DNA of 64,000 nt from Pseudomonas sp. RIT623. GTDB lineage: Bacteria; Pseudomonadota; Gammaproteobacteria; Pseudomonadales; Pseudomonadaceae. Below are positions 22,941-32,250 of this stretch, piece by piece. The DNA lies in contig NZ_SOZA01000003.1 of NCBI RefSeq assembly GCF_004519305.1, forward strand, positions 62,001 through 126,000, read 5' to 3'. Made by a program: the position numbers and the translations under genes. The notes under the pieces were generated by a model. That model searched no databases, was not told the origin of the DNA, and saw only the letters and a program-made list of their open reading frames with translations. Position 1 is the first letter of the stretch. Each line of letters begins with the position of its first letter.

Positions 22941-24083
22941 TCAGTTGGCCGCTTGGGCAGGGCCAGTGAAATCAGTGACCAGCTTGACGTTGCTGGCCTC
23001 GACAGGCTCGACCTCGATGCCCTTGCTCAGGCGCTGCAGGCCCTCGGTGACCACCCGCTCGCCGGCCTCCAGGCCCTGGCCGATCAGCCAGGCGTTGCCG
23101 ACGGTGCGCAGGGTCTGGACCTCGCGTTGCTGCACCTGGTTGTCCGCGCCGACCACCCACACCAGCGGCTGGCCACGGGTGTCGCGTACCACCGCCTGCT
23201 GCGGCACCAGCAAGGCAGCCTCGTTCATCCCTTCGTTGAGCCGGGCGCGCACGAACATGCCAGGCAGCAGGGTGCGCTGGGGGTTGGGGAATTCGGCGCG
23301 CAGGGTTACCGAGCCTGTGGTCGGGTCGACCCGCACTTCCGAGAACTTCAAGGTGCCCTTGAGCGGATACGGGCTACCGTCGTCCAGGGCCAGACTGACC
23401 TCGGCCTGGCTTTCGCCGTTCTGCAAATGCCCCGACGCCAGCGCGCGCTGCAAACCAAGCAACTTGGTGATCGGCTGGGTGACGTCGACGTAGATCGGGT
23501 CGAGCTGGGTGACGGTGGCCAGTTCCTGGGCCTGGCCGTTGGTGACCAAGGCACCTTCGGTCACCGAAGAACGCCCGATACGCCCGGAAATCGGTGACAG
23601 CACCTGGGTGTATTGCACGTTGATACGTGCCATCTGCGCATCGGCCTGGGCCTGCAGCCAGTTGGCCTGGGCGTCGTCGTACTGCTGCTGGCTGACCGCA
23701 TTGCTCTGCAGCAGGCGCTGGTAGCGCTGGGCCAGGTTGGCCGCCGTGCGCAGGTTGGCCTCGGCGCGGGCCAGCTGGGCGTTGTAGGTACGCGGGTCGA
23801 TCTGGTACAGCGCCTGGCCTTGCTTGACCTCGCTGCCCTCAACGAAGGCGCGCCTCTGCAGGATGCCCGAAACTTGCGGGCGCACCTCGGCCACACGATA
23901 CGCCGAGGTGCGGCCTGGCAGGTCGCTGGTCAGCACCAGTGCCTGAGCCTTGACTTGATAGACGCCTACTTGAGGAGGCGCTACCGTTTGTGCCGCATCC
24001 TGCTTGCCACAGCCGACCAGCGCTGCAGCGAACGACAGGGGCAGCAATGCCGGAATGGCGCGCAGGGAAGAGCTAAGAGCCAC
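22941..24083 (-). CDS. RND efflux membrane fusion protein, MexA/TtgA type
   Basis: This 380-aa lipoprotein has the lipobox LVGCGKQ, then the family sequence [19 protein letters not shown], a hairpin region, and barrel-sandwich sequence [18 protein letters not shown]. It bridges pump and outer-membrane duct. The GTG at 24083 is the best start: it is preceded by AGGAGAACCTCAA and opens directly into the signal peptide. It is 71 bp downstream of an SDR gene on the same strand, so the dehydrogenase may be cotranscribed with the pump. Confidence 0.92.
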   Translation of the reverse strand: MALSSSLRAIPALLPLSFAAALVGCGKQDAAQTVAPPQVGVYQVKAQALVLTSDLPGRTSAYRVAEVRPQVSGILQRRAFVEGSEVKQGQALYQIDPRTYNAQLARAEANLRTAANLAQRYQRLLQSNAVSQQQYDDAQANWLQAQADAQMARINVQYTQVLSPISGRIGRSSVTEGALVTNGQAQELATVTQLDPIYVDVTQPITKLLGLQRALASGHLQNGESQAEVSLALDDGSPYPLKGTLKFSEVRVDPTTGSVTLRAEFPNPQRTLLPGMFVRARLNEGMNEAALLVPQQAVVRDTRGQPLVWVVGADNQVQQREVQTLRTVGNAWLIGQGLEAGERVVTEGLQRLSKGIEVEPVEASNVKLVTDFTGPAQAAN

Positions 24084-24154
24084 CTTGAGGTTCTCCTGGA
24101 AAAATATCGGAAAGGAAAAGCGGCCGGCGGCGATCGCCGCCGGCCGTGGGGCAC

Positions 24155-25015
24155 TCAGAGTGCCTGGACGGGATTCTTCACTGCGTCCGCAAAGGCGGTG
24201 TCCTCGCCCCGGGTGCGCCAAGGTGCGATATCGCGGTTGCGCGATGCGACGGCGCCTTCCCACAGTTGATAGGCGTCCTCACCGAGCAGCAGGCGCACCG
24301 GGGCGACCGCGCTGTTGACCATGTCGACGATCACCGCCGCCCCTTTAACAGGATCGCCCATCTGCCGTCCATTCTGGCTGGCGTAATACTCGACCATGCC
24401 GGCGTCCAGCGCCGCGTACTCGGCGATCTCGCCCTCTGCCTTCATCGCCGCGCTGCCGGCGAAGTCGGTGCGGAACGCACCCGGCTCGATCAGCGTCACC
24501 CGGATGCCCAACGGTTTGACCTCATGGTGCAACGCTTCGGTGAAGCCTTCCAGGGCGAACTTGGAGGCGTTGTACAGACCGCTGCCGGGAAAGGCCACCA
24601 GGCCGGCGATGCTGGTCAGGTTAAGAATGTGGCCGGACTGCTGCGCGCGCATCTGCGGCAGCACTTCGCGCGACAGTTCGGCGGCGGCGAAGAAGTTCAG
24701 CTCCATCTGGGCACGGATCTGCGCAGAGGTGAACTCCTCCAGCGCGCCATAGGAACCGGCGCCTGCGATGTTGGCCAGCACGTCGATGCGGCCGAATCTG
24801 TCCAGGGCCGCGCGCAAGGCGGCTGCGCGTGATTCGGCATCGGTAACGTCCAGCTTCACGGCCAGGGCGCGACCGCCGTAATGAGCGGCAGTTGCCTGAA
24901 GCGGCTCCAGGCGCCGGGCGCACAGCACCACGTTATCGCCCTTGGCCAGTGCGGCCTCAGCCAATTCACGGCCGAGGCCGGACGATGCGCCGGTAATGAA
25001 CCAGGTCTTGCTCAT
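24155..25015 (-). CDS. Short-chain dehydrogenase/reductase
   Basis: This 286-aa classical SDR has the cofactor motif TGASSGLGRE at 8-17, NIAGAG near 88, the catalytic Ser in LTSIAGLV and YNASKFALEG (Tyr and Lys). It is a paralogue of the SDRs at 26210 and 27128, sharing the C-terminal pattern with LLLGEDAYQLWE and the final FADAVKNPV. It is the first gene ahead of the first RND operon. The substrate is unknown. Confidence 0.88.
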   Translation of the reverse strand: MSKTWFITGASSGLGRELAEAALAKGDNVVLCARRLEPLQATAAHYGGRALAVKLDVTDAESRAAALRAALDRFGRIDVLANIAGAGSYGALEEFTSAQIRAQMELNFFAAAELSREVLPQMRAQQSGHILNLTSIAGLVAFPGSGLYNASKFALEGFTEALHHEVKPLGIRVTLIEPGAFRTDFAGSAAMKAEGEIAEYAALDAGMVEYYASQNGRQMGDPVKGAAVIVDMVNSAVAPVRLLLGEDAYQLWEGAVASRNRDIAPWRTRGEDTAFADAVKNPVQAL

Positions 25016-25211
25016 TGCAATTTCCTTTATAGCGTGGGGGCGACGTGGCCCAAGCGAGGGCCTCGTCGCCCGTGCATTCGAAGCGTTTGAACAGTGGTAA
25101 ATTACCGGTCAAGGCCGGTACTTCCCATACTGGAAAGCACTTAAAACTTTACTGATCGTACGGGCAGTCTTTCAGCGATCGACCTGCAGGCCTGGCCGCC
25201 GGAAACCAGGC

Positions 25212-26168
25212 TCAGGCGACGGCATCGACGCCCGTCAGTTCGGCCGACAGCGCCCACAGACGCTGGGCCTGCTCCGGATCTATGGCAAAGCTGCGCACCC
25301 CGGACTCGGTTGGCTGCGGGCTGTCGTCACGCACGGCCACGTCGCAGTCTTCGCAATACAACCCGCCCTTGCCCTCGAGCAGGGCTGAGGTGGCGGCCCA
25401 TACGGTGGTCGCCGCACCTTGCGCCGGCGTCTTGAACGTCGGGTCGATGACTTCGCCGGCCTCGTTGAGCCAGCCCAGCGACGTCATCTCGGTCATGTCC
25501 ATGTGACGTTGCAGCGGGGTGTAGATCTTGCCCGGGTGCACCGAGAACGAACGCACGCCCTTGGCCTGCCCCAAGGTGTCCAGGTGCTTGGCGAACAGCG
25601 CGATGGCGGTCTTGGACTGCCCGTAGGCCAGCCACTTGTCATAGCCGCTGTCGAACTGCACATCGTTCCAGCGCATGGGCGAATAGTGGTGGCCCATCGA
25701 CGACAGCGAGACGATCCGCGCCCCCGGCGCAATGGCGGGCCACAGCAGGTTGATCAGCGTGTAATGCCCCAGGTGGTTGGTGCCGAGCTGCGACTCCCAA
25801 CCATTGCCCACGCGGCTTTGCGGGTTAGCCATCACCGCGGCGTTGCAGATGACGATGTCGGCCTGCCGGCCGCTGGCGACGAACCGCTCGGCACAAGCGC
25901 GCACGCTGCCCTGGTCGGCCAGGTCCAGCGTGTCGACCTCGACATTCGGCAGGCCGGCCAGGGCCTGGGCGGCCGCCGCCGGATTGCGCGCCAGCACCAG
26001 CGCTTGGGCACCTGCACCGGTCAACGCCCGGGTGGTTTCCAGACCCAGGCCGGAATGGCCACCCGTGACGATGACCTGCTTGCCAGACAGATCGATGCCG
26101 GCCAGCACCTCGGTGGCTGTGCTGTGCCTGCCAAAACCGGTGTTCAGGGGCGTCTGCGGGTCCGACAT
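25212..26168 (-). CDS. SDR-family oxidoreductase (extended, WW-oxidoreductase-like)
   Basis: This 318-aa SDR has the cofactor loop TGGHSGLGLETTRALT, ICNAAVMA, and the active-site YGQSKTAIALF. It differs from its three neighbours and belongs with the retinol/protochlorophyllide-type branch. The ATG at 26168 follows a strong GGAGGG ribosome site. It reads in the same direction as the upstream SDR with a 41-bp gap, so it is probably in one transcript with the pair at 26210 and 27128. The substrate is not known. Confidence 0.85.
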   Translation of the reverse strand: MSDPQTPLNTGFGRHSTATEVLAGIDLSGKQVIVTGGHSGLGLETTRALTGAGAQALVLARNPAAAAQALAGLPNVEVDTLDLADQGSVRACAERFVASGRQADIVICNAAVMANPQSRVGNGWESQLGTNHLGHYTLINLLWPAIAPGARIVSLSSMGHHYSPMRWNDVQFDSGYDKWLAYGQSKTAIALFAKHLDTLGQAKGVRSFSVHPGKIYTPLQRHMDMTEMTSLGWLNEAGEVIDPTFKTPAQGAATTVWAATSALLEGKGGLYCEDCDVAVRDDSPQPTESGVRSFAIDPEQAQRLWALSAELTGVDAVA

Positions 26169-26209
26169 GGCCTTACCCTCCTCCAGGCCCCAAGCTGCTG
26201 TGCTGGTCA

Positions 26210-27079
26210 TTACAGTTGGATCTCCACCAGCTCGGCACCATCGAAGGCGGTGTCCTCGCCGCGTTCGCGCCAATGGTTCAGGTCTTCCTGACGCTTGCCG
26301 AGGGTCGCCTCCCAGATCGAGAAGGCATCGCGCCCCAGCATCAAGCGGATCGGCGGCGCCTCGCTGGCCACCACTTCGAGCATGCGCTGCGCGGCCTTGG
26401 CCGGGTCGCCCATCTGTTTGCCGGCGGAGGTCTCCAGGTACGTCTCGAACGGCTCGACCATCGGGCGGTAAGCCTCGATGCGATCCACCGGGCGCATGTT
26501 CACGTCGCCGGCGAACTCGGTGCGCAACGCCCCCGGTTCGACCAGGGTCACGTGGATGCCCAGCGGCTTGGCCTCGATGGCCAGCGACTCGGTCCAGCCT
26601 TCGATGGCGAACTTGGCGGCGCAGTAGGGTCCTGCGGCATTCATCGCCACCAGGCCGGCGATGCTGCTGACGGTGAGGATGTTACCCGCGCCTTGCTTGC
26701 GCATCTGCGGCAGGACGGCACGGGTCATTTCCGCGGCGGCAAAGAAGTTCAGCTCCATCTGCTCGCGCAGTTGCTCCAGGCTGAACTCTTCGCAGGCGCC
26801 GGCCACGCCCCGACCGGCCACGTTGGCCAGCACGTCGATGCGGCCGAAGCGCGCCAGGGTGTCGGCCACCGCACGTTCGCGGGCGGCGGCGTCGGTGATG
26901 TCCACGGCCAGCGGCAGTACGCGGTCCTCGAACCCCCGGGCTATGGCTTGAAGGCGTTCAAGGCGGCGGGCGGTGAGGACGGCGATGTCGCCGTTGGCGA
27001 TCACCGCTTCGGCGAGGGCTTTGCCGAAACCGGACGAGGCGCCGGTGATCAGCCAGACTTTTGCGCATGGATTGCTCAT
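26210..27079 (-). CDS. Short-chain dehydrogenase/reductase (paralogue of next gene)
   Basis: This 289-aa classical SDR has TGASSGFGKALAEAVIANGD, NVAGRG, VSSIAGLVA and YCAAKFAIEGW. It is very similar to the gene at 27128-27994, and the two share an exactly identical 85-bp block (26820-26904 and 27738-27822). It is 48 bp downstream of that gene. The start follows an AGGAG site. Activity beyond NAD(P)-dependent oxidoreduction cannot be assigned. Confidence 0.88.
   Translation of the reverse strand: MSNPCAKVWLITGASSGFGKALAEAVIANGDIAVLTARRLERLQAIARGFEDRVLPLAVDITDAAARERAVADTLARFGRIDVLANVAGRGVAGACEEFSLEQLREQMELNFFAAAEMTRAVLPQMRKQGAGNILTVSSIAGLVAMNAAGPYCAAKFAIEGWTESLAIEAKPLGIHVTLVEPGALRTEFAGDVNMRPVDRIEAYRPMVEPFETYLETSAGKQMGDPAKAAQRMLEVVASEAPPIRLMLGRDAFSIWEATLGKRQEDLNHWRERGEDTAFDGAELVEIQL
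26820..26904. repeat. 85-bp block identical in two SDR genes, copy 1
   Basis: These 85 bp match 27738-27822 base for base and encode the segment DITDAAARERAVADTLARFG and following residues in both SDRs. Flanking sequence of the two genes is clearly less alike. Confidence 0.9.
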
Positions 27080-27127
27080 TTTGTCGTCTCCTGGGTCAGT
27101 GTGACCCGGTGAAAGAGTTGGGGCGGA

Positions 27128-27994
27128 TCAGCCGCCGATGGGCTTCAGCTCGACGCCGTCGAACGCGGTCGCCAGGCCCCGCTCCCGCCAGGCATCGATA
27201 TCCTGGATGCGCCGTTCGATGGCCTGGTCCCACAGCGCATAGGCATCGGCGCCCAGCATCAGACGAACCGGCGCCGCCGAACTGTTGACCGCTTCGAGGA
27301 TCACGCCGGCCGCCTTGGCGGGGTCGCCGATCTCGTGGCCGGCGGACTGCTCCAGAAAACGCTCGACCGGGCCGACGATGTCGCGGTAGGTGTCGAGACG
27401 GCGGGCCGGACGCACATTGACGTCGCCGGCGAAACCGGTGCGGAACGAACCCGGCTCCACCAGGGTGACGCGGATGTCCAGCGGCGCCACTTCCATGGCC
27501 AGGGTTTCGGTCCAGGCTTCGAGGGCGAATTTGCTGGCGCAGTACGGCCCACAGCCGGTGATCGGCGCCAGGCCCGCGACGCTGGTCACGGTCACGATAT
27601 GCCCGCTCCCTTGTTGACGCATCTGCGGCAGTACGGCGCAGCTCATCTGGGTGGTGGCAAAGAAGTTCAGCTCGAACTGAGCCCGCAGTTCGGCTTCGGT
27701 GAATTCCTCGACCGCACCCAGCGAGCCGCTGCCGGCGACGTTGGCCAGCACGTCGATGCGGCCGAAGCGCGCCAGGGTGTCGGCCACCGCACGTTCGCGG
27801 GCGGCGGCGTCGGTGATGTCCAGGGCCAGGGGCAGCACTTGCGCCTCGCGGCCTTGGGCCAGTGCCTGCAAGCGATCCTGGCGACGGGCGGTGACGGCGA
27901 CCCGGTGGCCGGCGGCGATGACGGCTTCGGCCAGGGCCTTGCCGAAGCCTGAGGAGGCGCCGGTGATCAACCAGACGGTGTTCGGCGTGTTCAT
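27128..27994 (-). CDS. Short-chain dehydrogenase/reductase
   Basis: This 288-aa classical SDR has TGASSGFGKALAEAVIAAGH, NVAGSG, VTSVAGLAP and YCASKFALEAW. It is the first gene of the SDR series, divergent from an AraC-type regulator 104 bp away. The start MNTPNTVWLITG was chosen for the family N-terminus, as the longer frame upstream has no family sequence. It appears to be a tandem duplicate of the following gene. Confidence 0.88.
   Translation of the reverse strand: MNTPNTVWLITGASSGFGKALAEAVIAAGHRVAVTARRQDRLQALAQGREAQVLPLALDITDAAARERAVADTLARFGRIDVLANVAGSGSLGAVEEFTEAELRAQFELNFFATTQMSCAVLPQMRQQGSGHIVTVTSVAGLAPITGCGPYCASKFALEAWTETLAMEVAPLDIRVTLVEPGSFRTGFAGDVNVRPARRLDTYRDIVGPVERFLEQSAGHEIGDPAKAAGVILEAVNSSAAPVRLMLGADAYALWDQAIERRIQDIDAWRERGLATAFDGVELKPIGG
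27738..27822. repeat. 85-bp block identical in two SDR genes, copy 2
   Basis: This is the second copy of the block at 26820-26904, in the same reading frame and the same position within the paralogous gene. Confidence 0.9.
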
Positions 27995-28098
27995 AGGGTG
28001 TTCTCCAGATGACGATGGCTGTGAAGATACGCCTTGAGCTACGAACGGACCATGTCGTAAAGTCCGCTTATCTTTTTTAAAAGTACGGAATTGCTGCC

Positions 28099-29025
28099 AT
28101 GGATCCTCTGTCCGACGTACTGTCACTGCTACAGCCACGCAACCAGTTCTACGCCGGCTTCGACGCCGCCGGTGACTGGTCCTTCGATTTTCCCGCCCAT
28201 GACGGCATCAAGTTCACCGCAGTGATCCGCGGCAGTTGCTGGGGCATCACCGAGGGCCTGGAGCAGCCGATCCGGTTCGAAGAAGGAGACTGCTTCCTGC
28301 TCAACAGCGACCGCCGTTTCATTCTGTCTTCCGACCCGGACCTGCCGGCCGAAGGCGGCGACCGCATCCTGGAAGCCGTGAGCCGCGACGGTATCGCCGT
28401 GCACAACGGCGGAGGCGAAGTCTTCCTCATCAGCGGCCGCTTCGCCTTTTCCGGCGACCATGCCGCCGTGCTGTTCGAAGCCCTGCCTGCCGTCATCAAT
28501 ATCCCCAAGGCCTCAAGCCAGGCAGGGGTGCTGCGCTGGTTGCTGGACCAGTGGGCGAACGAGCTGCGCAATCCGCAACCCGGCGGCGCACTCATGTCCA
28601 CCCACCTGGCGCACCTGATGCTGGTGCAGGTACTGCGCCTTTACCTGCAAAGCGCCAACGAACTGCCCAAGGGCTGGTTCCTCGCCCTCACCGACCGGCA
28701 GATCAGCCTGGCCATCGCGGCCTTGCACGCCGAGCCGTCACGGCAGTGGTCCCTGGAGGAACTGGCGCGAATCGCCGGTGTTTCCCGCACGGTGTTTGCG
28801 CAACGCTTCAAGGCGTTAGTCGGCAACACCGCGATGGACTACCTGGCGCGCTGGAGGATGCTGATGGCCGCCAACCGGCTGCGCACCGGCACCGACAACG
28901 TGTCGACCATCGCTTTTTCCTTGGGCTACGAGTCGGAAAGTTCGTTCAGTACCGCGTTCAAGCGCATCATGGCCGCCACGCCGAGCCAATACCGGCGCCG
29001 GGCGATCAGCATCGCCGTGGAGTGA
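28099..29025 (+). CDS. AraC-family regulator with cupin sensor domain
   Basis: This 308-aa protein has an N-terminal cupin-type sensor (about 1-190, with FEEGDCFLLNSDRRFIL) and a C-terminal AraC/XylS pair of helix-turn-helix units (SLEELARIAGVSRTVFAQRF and FSLGYESESSFSTAFKRIM). It probably activates the divergent SDR genes. The layout is that of the Cupin_6 AraC subfamily common in Pseudomonas. Confidence 0.9.
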   Translation: MDPLSDVLSLLQPRNQFYAGFDAAGDWSFDFPAHDGIKFTAVIRGSCWGITEGLEQPIRFEEGDCFLLNSDRRFILSSDPDLPAEGGDRILEAVSRDGIAVHNGGGEVFLISGRFAFSGDHAAVLFEALPAVINIPKASSQAGVLRWLLDQWANELRNPQPGGALMSTHLAHLMLVQVLRLYLQSANELPKGWFLALTDRQISLAIAALHAEPSRQWSLEELARIAGVSRTVFAQRFKALVGNTAMDYLARWRMLMAANRLRTGTDNVSTIAFSLGYESESSFSTAFKRIMAATPSQYRRRAISIAVE

Positions 29026-29133
29026 AGGCCGCTGGCGCAGACGCAAACCCCCGGTTCGGGATTTGCGAATTGGTCGCCGTCGGCCCGCGGGGTAGCTTAC
29101 GAGGCTCCTGACACGACCGAGGCCCACGCCAAC

Positions 29134-29304
29134 GATGCAGATCCCCGTAACGATCCTGACCGGTTTCCTGGGTGCGACGAAACCACACTCCTGAAAAGAC
29201 TCCTTGAGGAACGGCACGGCCAGCGGCTGGCGATCATCGAGAACGAACTCGGCGAAGAGAACATCGACAAGGAGTTCTTGGTCTCCTGCCGCGAGGAACA
29301 GATC
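29134..29304 (+). pseudogene. Broken 5' fragment of a CobW/P47K-type GTPase gene
   Basis: The frame opens MQIPVTILTGFLGA, the standard CobW/G3E N-terminus, but the P-loop that should read GKTTLLK is disrupted: the frame slips there and hits a stop. In the shifted frame the family sequence resumes (TTLLKRLLEERHGQ, then IIENELGEENID). It ends abruptly near 29304, where a fragment of another gene on the opposite strand begins. The fragment covers only about 55 of some 320-400 residues. Confidence 0.75.
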
Positions 29305-29432
29305 TGCACTTCGAGCCGCGTCAGGCTCAAGGCGAATCCCAGGGTGAGCAAGCCGACCACCAGGCTGACCGACACGCGATGGGCGATGCACCATTCGGCA
29401 AAGCGCACTGCGAAACTCTGCAAGGCTTTCAT
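29305..29432 (-). pseudogene. N-terminal fragment of an MMPL-type RND transporter gene
   Basis: A frame starting MKALQSFAVRFAEWCIAHRV continues into a first transmembrane helix (SVSLVVGLLTLGFALSLTRL) and breaks at about 29305, where the cobW fragment begins. MMPL/RND transporters of this type are near 800 aa. Its start overlaps the stop of the YCF48-like fragment (ATGA), a junction that looks original. Confidence 0.65.
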
Positions 29433-29585
29433 GGCCGCCCCTCCGCGCCGATGACCTGCAGGCGAGTGTCACTCGCCAAGGCCAGCTGGCGCCCGACCAA
29501 CAGGTTGCCGCCGGCCACAGGCAGGATGCGCGTGAGGTAGCCCTTGCCCGGCTCGCCGAAACCGAGGGCAGGTTCTGGAAGCGAC
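29429..29585 (-). pseudogene. C-terminal fragment of a YCF48-like protein gene
   Basis: The open frame reading GFGEPGKGYLTRILPVAGGN and NLLVGRQLALASDTRLQVIG looks like the last quarter of a beta-propeller YCF48/Hcf136-like protein, a gene that in Pseudomonas usually precedes an MMPL transporter. The 5' part is missing and the sequence before about 29585 no longer fits. The assignment is from the gene pair and general resemblance. Confidence 0.5.
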
Positions 29586-29858
29586 AGATGAGGCTCTGGG
29601 CAGAAAGCTGCCGCCATCGTCAGGTGATCGGCAGACGATGCAATCGTCGGGAAACGACTCCAGGTTTTGCATACAGGCACCTTGTGTTTGTTCTGGTGCG
29701 TTTTGCCGATCGTGCCGGGCGATCGGAACCTGCACGTCCCCCCAGGTCAGGGGGCAGGTGGGGGGCGGTACTGTTAGCTGAGGAGGGCAATCAGGAGGGC
29801 GCTGGCGCTGCATGGCAGCGTGTCAGATACAGCCGATGATGTTGGGCGGTAGTCCTTA

Positions 29859-29996
29859 ATGCATCGGCTAACCAAACCCTACCATCCGCGGACGAATGGG
29901 CAGGTCGAGCGTAAGAACCGGATGATAAAAAAGATGACAGTCAAGGCGTTCCATTACTCCAATACCGAGGCTCTAACGGAAAGCTGCCCGTGGTAA
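29859..29996 (+). pseudogene. Transposase fragment (IS481-like integrase core)
   Basis: A 45-codon frame reads HRLTKPYHPRTNGQVERKNR and continues with MIKKMTVKAFHYSN. This is the end of a DDE integrase core, with the catalytic glutamate in GQVER, as in IS481-type transposases. The rest of the transposase is absent. It shows that insertion sequences took part in breaking up this region. Confidence 0.75.
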
Positions 29997-30113
29997 AGGG
30001 CAGCTTTCGACCCCAGGCTGTGTGAAAACCTTCGGCACGACCAGACTGTTTAGAAAATAACCAAGATTTCGTGCTTCTACGCGATAACGGGTCACTCACG
30101 CTATGAGTCAGAA

Positions 30114-30135
30114 CTCCTCGCGTTACCGCGAGGAG
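30114..30135 (-). terminator. Hairpin after the alpha/beta hydrolase gene
   Basis: A perfect 9-bp inverted repeat CTCCTCGCG / CGCGAGGAG with a 4-nt loop lies 9 bp past the stop of the gene at 30144. The T-run after it is weak, so termination may be partial. Confidence 0.55.
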
Positions 30136-30143
30136 CCACTTCG

Positions 30144-31088
30144 TCATGCAGACAGATGCTTCTTGAAAAAGGGCAACACCCGCTCCAATGCTTTCCCTGT
30201 CGCCTCAGGCTGGTCGTAAAGCTCGTAATGCGAGGTATTGGGCACTACCAGTAGCTCCTTGTCCTTCGACGCTGCACGGCCGTAGATCTCCTGGCCGTCA
30301 CGATAAGCACCGAAGCCGCCTGGCTTGTCACCGATTACCACCAGCAACGGTTGGGTCAACAGCACTTCGGCCAAATGGAAGGCATCCCAGTCCACGGCCG
30401 CCGCACGGCGCGAAAACAAGATACGGGTCGGCCCGTGCTCGGCATGGCCACGCGCGGTCTTATAGTAGTCGGTCGCTTCAAGGACATCGATGTCGGAGAT
30501 GCCGGCCTGCATGGCCTGCTCCACCGAGGGCGGTAGCACATCATCCACACGGGCCTGGCCACCACGCGCTTCGACGGTCCGTTGCTCGGCGATGGCCTCC
30601 AGCGTGCCAAGGGGGTCGTGGCCGGCAAAACCTTCACGGCTGAGGCGCCCGAAATTGACACCGGTAATGCTGACCACGGCCTTGATGCGCCGTTCGGACT
30701 TGGCGGCACTGATGGCATAGCCGCCGCCACCGCAGATGCCCAGCACACCGATTCGGCTGCTGTCGACATAGGGCAGTGTCACCAGGTAGTCGACCACCTG
30801 GCGGAAGTCCTCCACCCGCTGCCCCGGCTCCTCGATGAAACGCGGCTCCCCGCCGCTCGCGCCCTGGTAGCTGGCATCGAAGGCGATCACCACAAAGCCT
30901 GCCTTGGCCAAGGCCGCGCCATAGACATTGCCGGCGGTCTGCTCCTTGCAGCTGCCAATCGGATGGGCGCTGATGATGGCGGGGTACTGGCTGTGCTTGT
31001 CGAAGTGAGGGGGGAAATGGATATCCGCGGCAATGGCCCAGGCCATGCCGGGGTTACAGAACTGGACGGTTTCGATGGTGTGGCTCAT
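30144..31088 (-). CDS. Alpha/beta hydrolase (dienelactone hydrolase-like, YcjY type)
   Basis: This 314-aa hydrolase has an oxyanion region (ISAHPIGSCKEQTAG), the nucleophile in GICGGGGYA, where the central position of the elbow is Cys as in dienelactone hydrolases, an acid residue in VIGDKPGGFG, and a C-terminal His in VPNTSHYELYD. It resembles the YcjY family of predicted hydrolases. The start MSHTIETVQF follows GAGGACTC. It is divergent from a LysR gene that probably regulates it. The substrate is unknown. Confidence 0.82.
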   Translation of the reverse strand: MSHTIETVQFCNPGMAWAIAADIHFPPHFDKHSQYPAIISAHPIGSCKEQTAGNVYGAALAKAGFVVIAFDASYQGASGGEPRFIEEPGQRVEDFRQVVDYLVTLPYVDSSRIGVLGICGGGGYAISAAKSERRIKAVVSITGVNFGRLSREGFAGHDPLGTLEAIAEQRTVEARGGQARVDDVLPPSVEQAMQAGISDIDVLEATDYYKTARGHAEHGPTRILFSRRAAAVDWDAFHLAEVLLTQPLLVVIGDKPGGFGAYRDGQEIYGRAASKDKELLVVPNTSHYELYDQPEATGKALERVLPFFKKHLSA

Positions 31089-31180
31089 GGCTGAGTCCTC
31101 GCAATGATGATGAACGCAAGATCCGCTCTTTCGGCCAACGCCGAACTGCCACCAAGGTAAGCCGTGAGGCGTTGATTTAT

Positions 31181-31200
31181 AATCCTTCAAAATCAGGATT
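31181..31200. promoter_or_regulatory. Probable LysR binding site
   Basis: A 6-bp inverted repeat AATCCT / AGGATT with an 8-bp spacer lies between the divergent hydrolase and lysR genes, 23 bp before the lysR start. Its size and AT-rich centre fit a LysR-type recognition site. Confidence 0.55.
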
Positions 31201-31222
31201 CAGTAATAAGCAGGATTGATAA

Positions 31223-32116
31223 ATGCAGGCACCTCGGCTACGGGACCTCGAAGCATTTCTAGCGGTCGCGCAAGAGGCCAGTTTCACCCGGGCGGCTGCT
31301 CGGCTGGGCATTTCGCAGTCAGCCCTCAGTCAAGTCATCCGTGGACTTGAGGAAAACCTGGGCCTGCCGCTGTTCGCGCGCACCACGCGGAGCGTTTCCG
31401 TGACTGCGGCAGGCGAGCGCCTGCTGTTGCTGATCGGGCCGGCGGTGGGCCAGATTCAAGCAGGACTGGAACAGGTAACCGAACTACGTGAAAAGCCTTG
31501 CGGGACCGTCCGTATCACGGCGGATGAATACGCCGTGCAGAGTGTCCTGCAGCCGGTGTTGAGCCGCTTTCTGCCGCAATACCCGGACATCAATGTCGAG
31601 CTCACCGTCGACTATGGCATGACTGATATCGTCAGTGGCCGCTACGATGCCGGTGTGCGTCGAGGCGCCCTGGTTGCCAAGGACATGATCGCGGTGACCA
31701 TCAGCCCGCCACACCCCATGGCCGTCGTCGGCTCGCCGACCTACCTTGAACAAAGAAAACAGCTAAAGCATCCTCGCGACCTGACCGAACACACCTGCAT
31801 CAATCTGCGCCTGCCAACGCATGGCGAGCATTTCGCCTGGCTCTTCGCCAAGACAGGTCAGGAGCAGCGCGTCAGGGTGACAGGCCAATTCGTCAGCAAC
31901 AGTATTTCAGCAGCACGCGATGCTGCCTTGCATGGGCTAGGGCTGGCGTATCTGCCCTTCGCCTACGTAAGCGATGCCCTTGATAGCGGTCAGCTCAGCG
32001 AGGTTCTGCCAGACTGGCGCAAGACATTCGAGCCCTACTGCTTGTACTACCCTAGCCGACGTCACCCCAGCGCCGCCTTTACGTTGCTTGTCGAAGCTCT
32101 ACGCCATGCACCGTAG
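31223..32116 (+). CDS. LysR-family regulator
   Basis: This 297-aa protein begins MQAPRLRDLEAFLAVAQEAS with the helix-turn-helix FTRAAARLGISQSALSQVIR, followed by a type-2 periplasmic-binding fold effector domain. It lies 134 bp from the divergent hydrolase gene, and the dyad between them suggests it controls that gene and itself. Confidence 0.9.
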   Translation: MQAPRLRDLEAFLAVAQEASFTRAAARLGISQSALSQVIRGLEENLGLPLFARTTRSVSVTAAGERLLLLIGPAVGQIQAGLEQVTELREKPCGTVRITADEYAVQSVLQPVLSRFLPQYPDINVELTVDYGMTDIVSGRYDAGVRRGALVAKDMIAVTISPPHPMAVVGSPTYLEQRKQLKHPRDLTEHTCINLRLPTHGEHFAWLFAKTGQEQRVRVTGQFVSNSISAARDAALHGLGLAYLPFAYVSDALDSGQLSEVLPDWRKTFEPYCLYYPSRRHPSAAFTLLVEALRHAP

Positions 32117-32250
32117 CTTTTGGCCCAGGTCGCTTCAGCACAGGCGGTCCTCTCCAGGCATGGCCGCGATCACCCGGTCACGCAGAGGCGCGGCAACCGC
32201 TGTCAGTTTGGGGGGGAATGCTGTATAGATCGATCCCGTCTCGTGCTGGC

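Larger units (their letters stand above)
29586..30143. other. Non-coding region with mobile-element scars
   Basis: Apart from the transposase fragment, these bases hold no gene I can support. A GGCTGTGTGAAAACC motif at 30016-30030 resembles the terminal repeat of some insertion sequences. Base composition from about 30030 to 30100 is lower in GC than the flanks. Confidence 0.5.
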
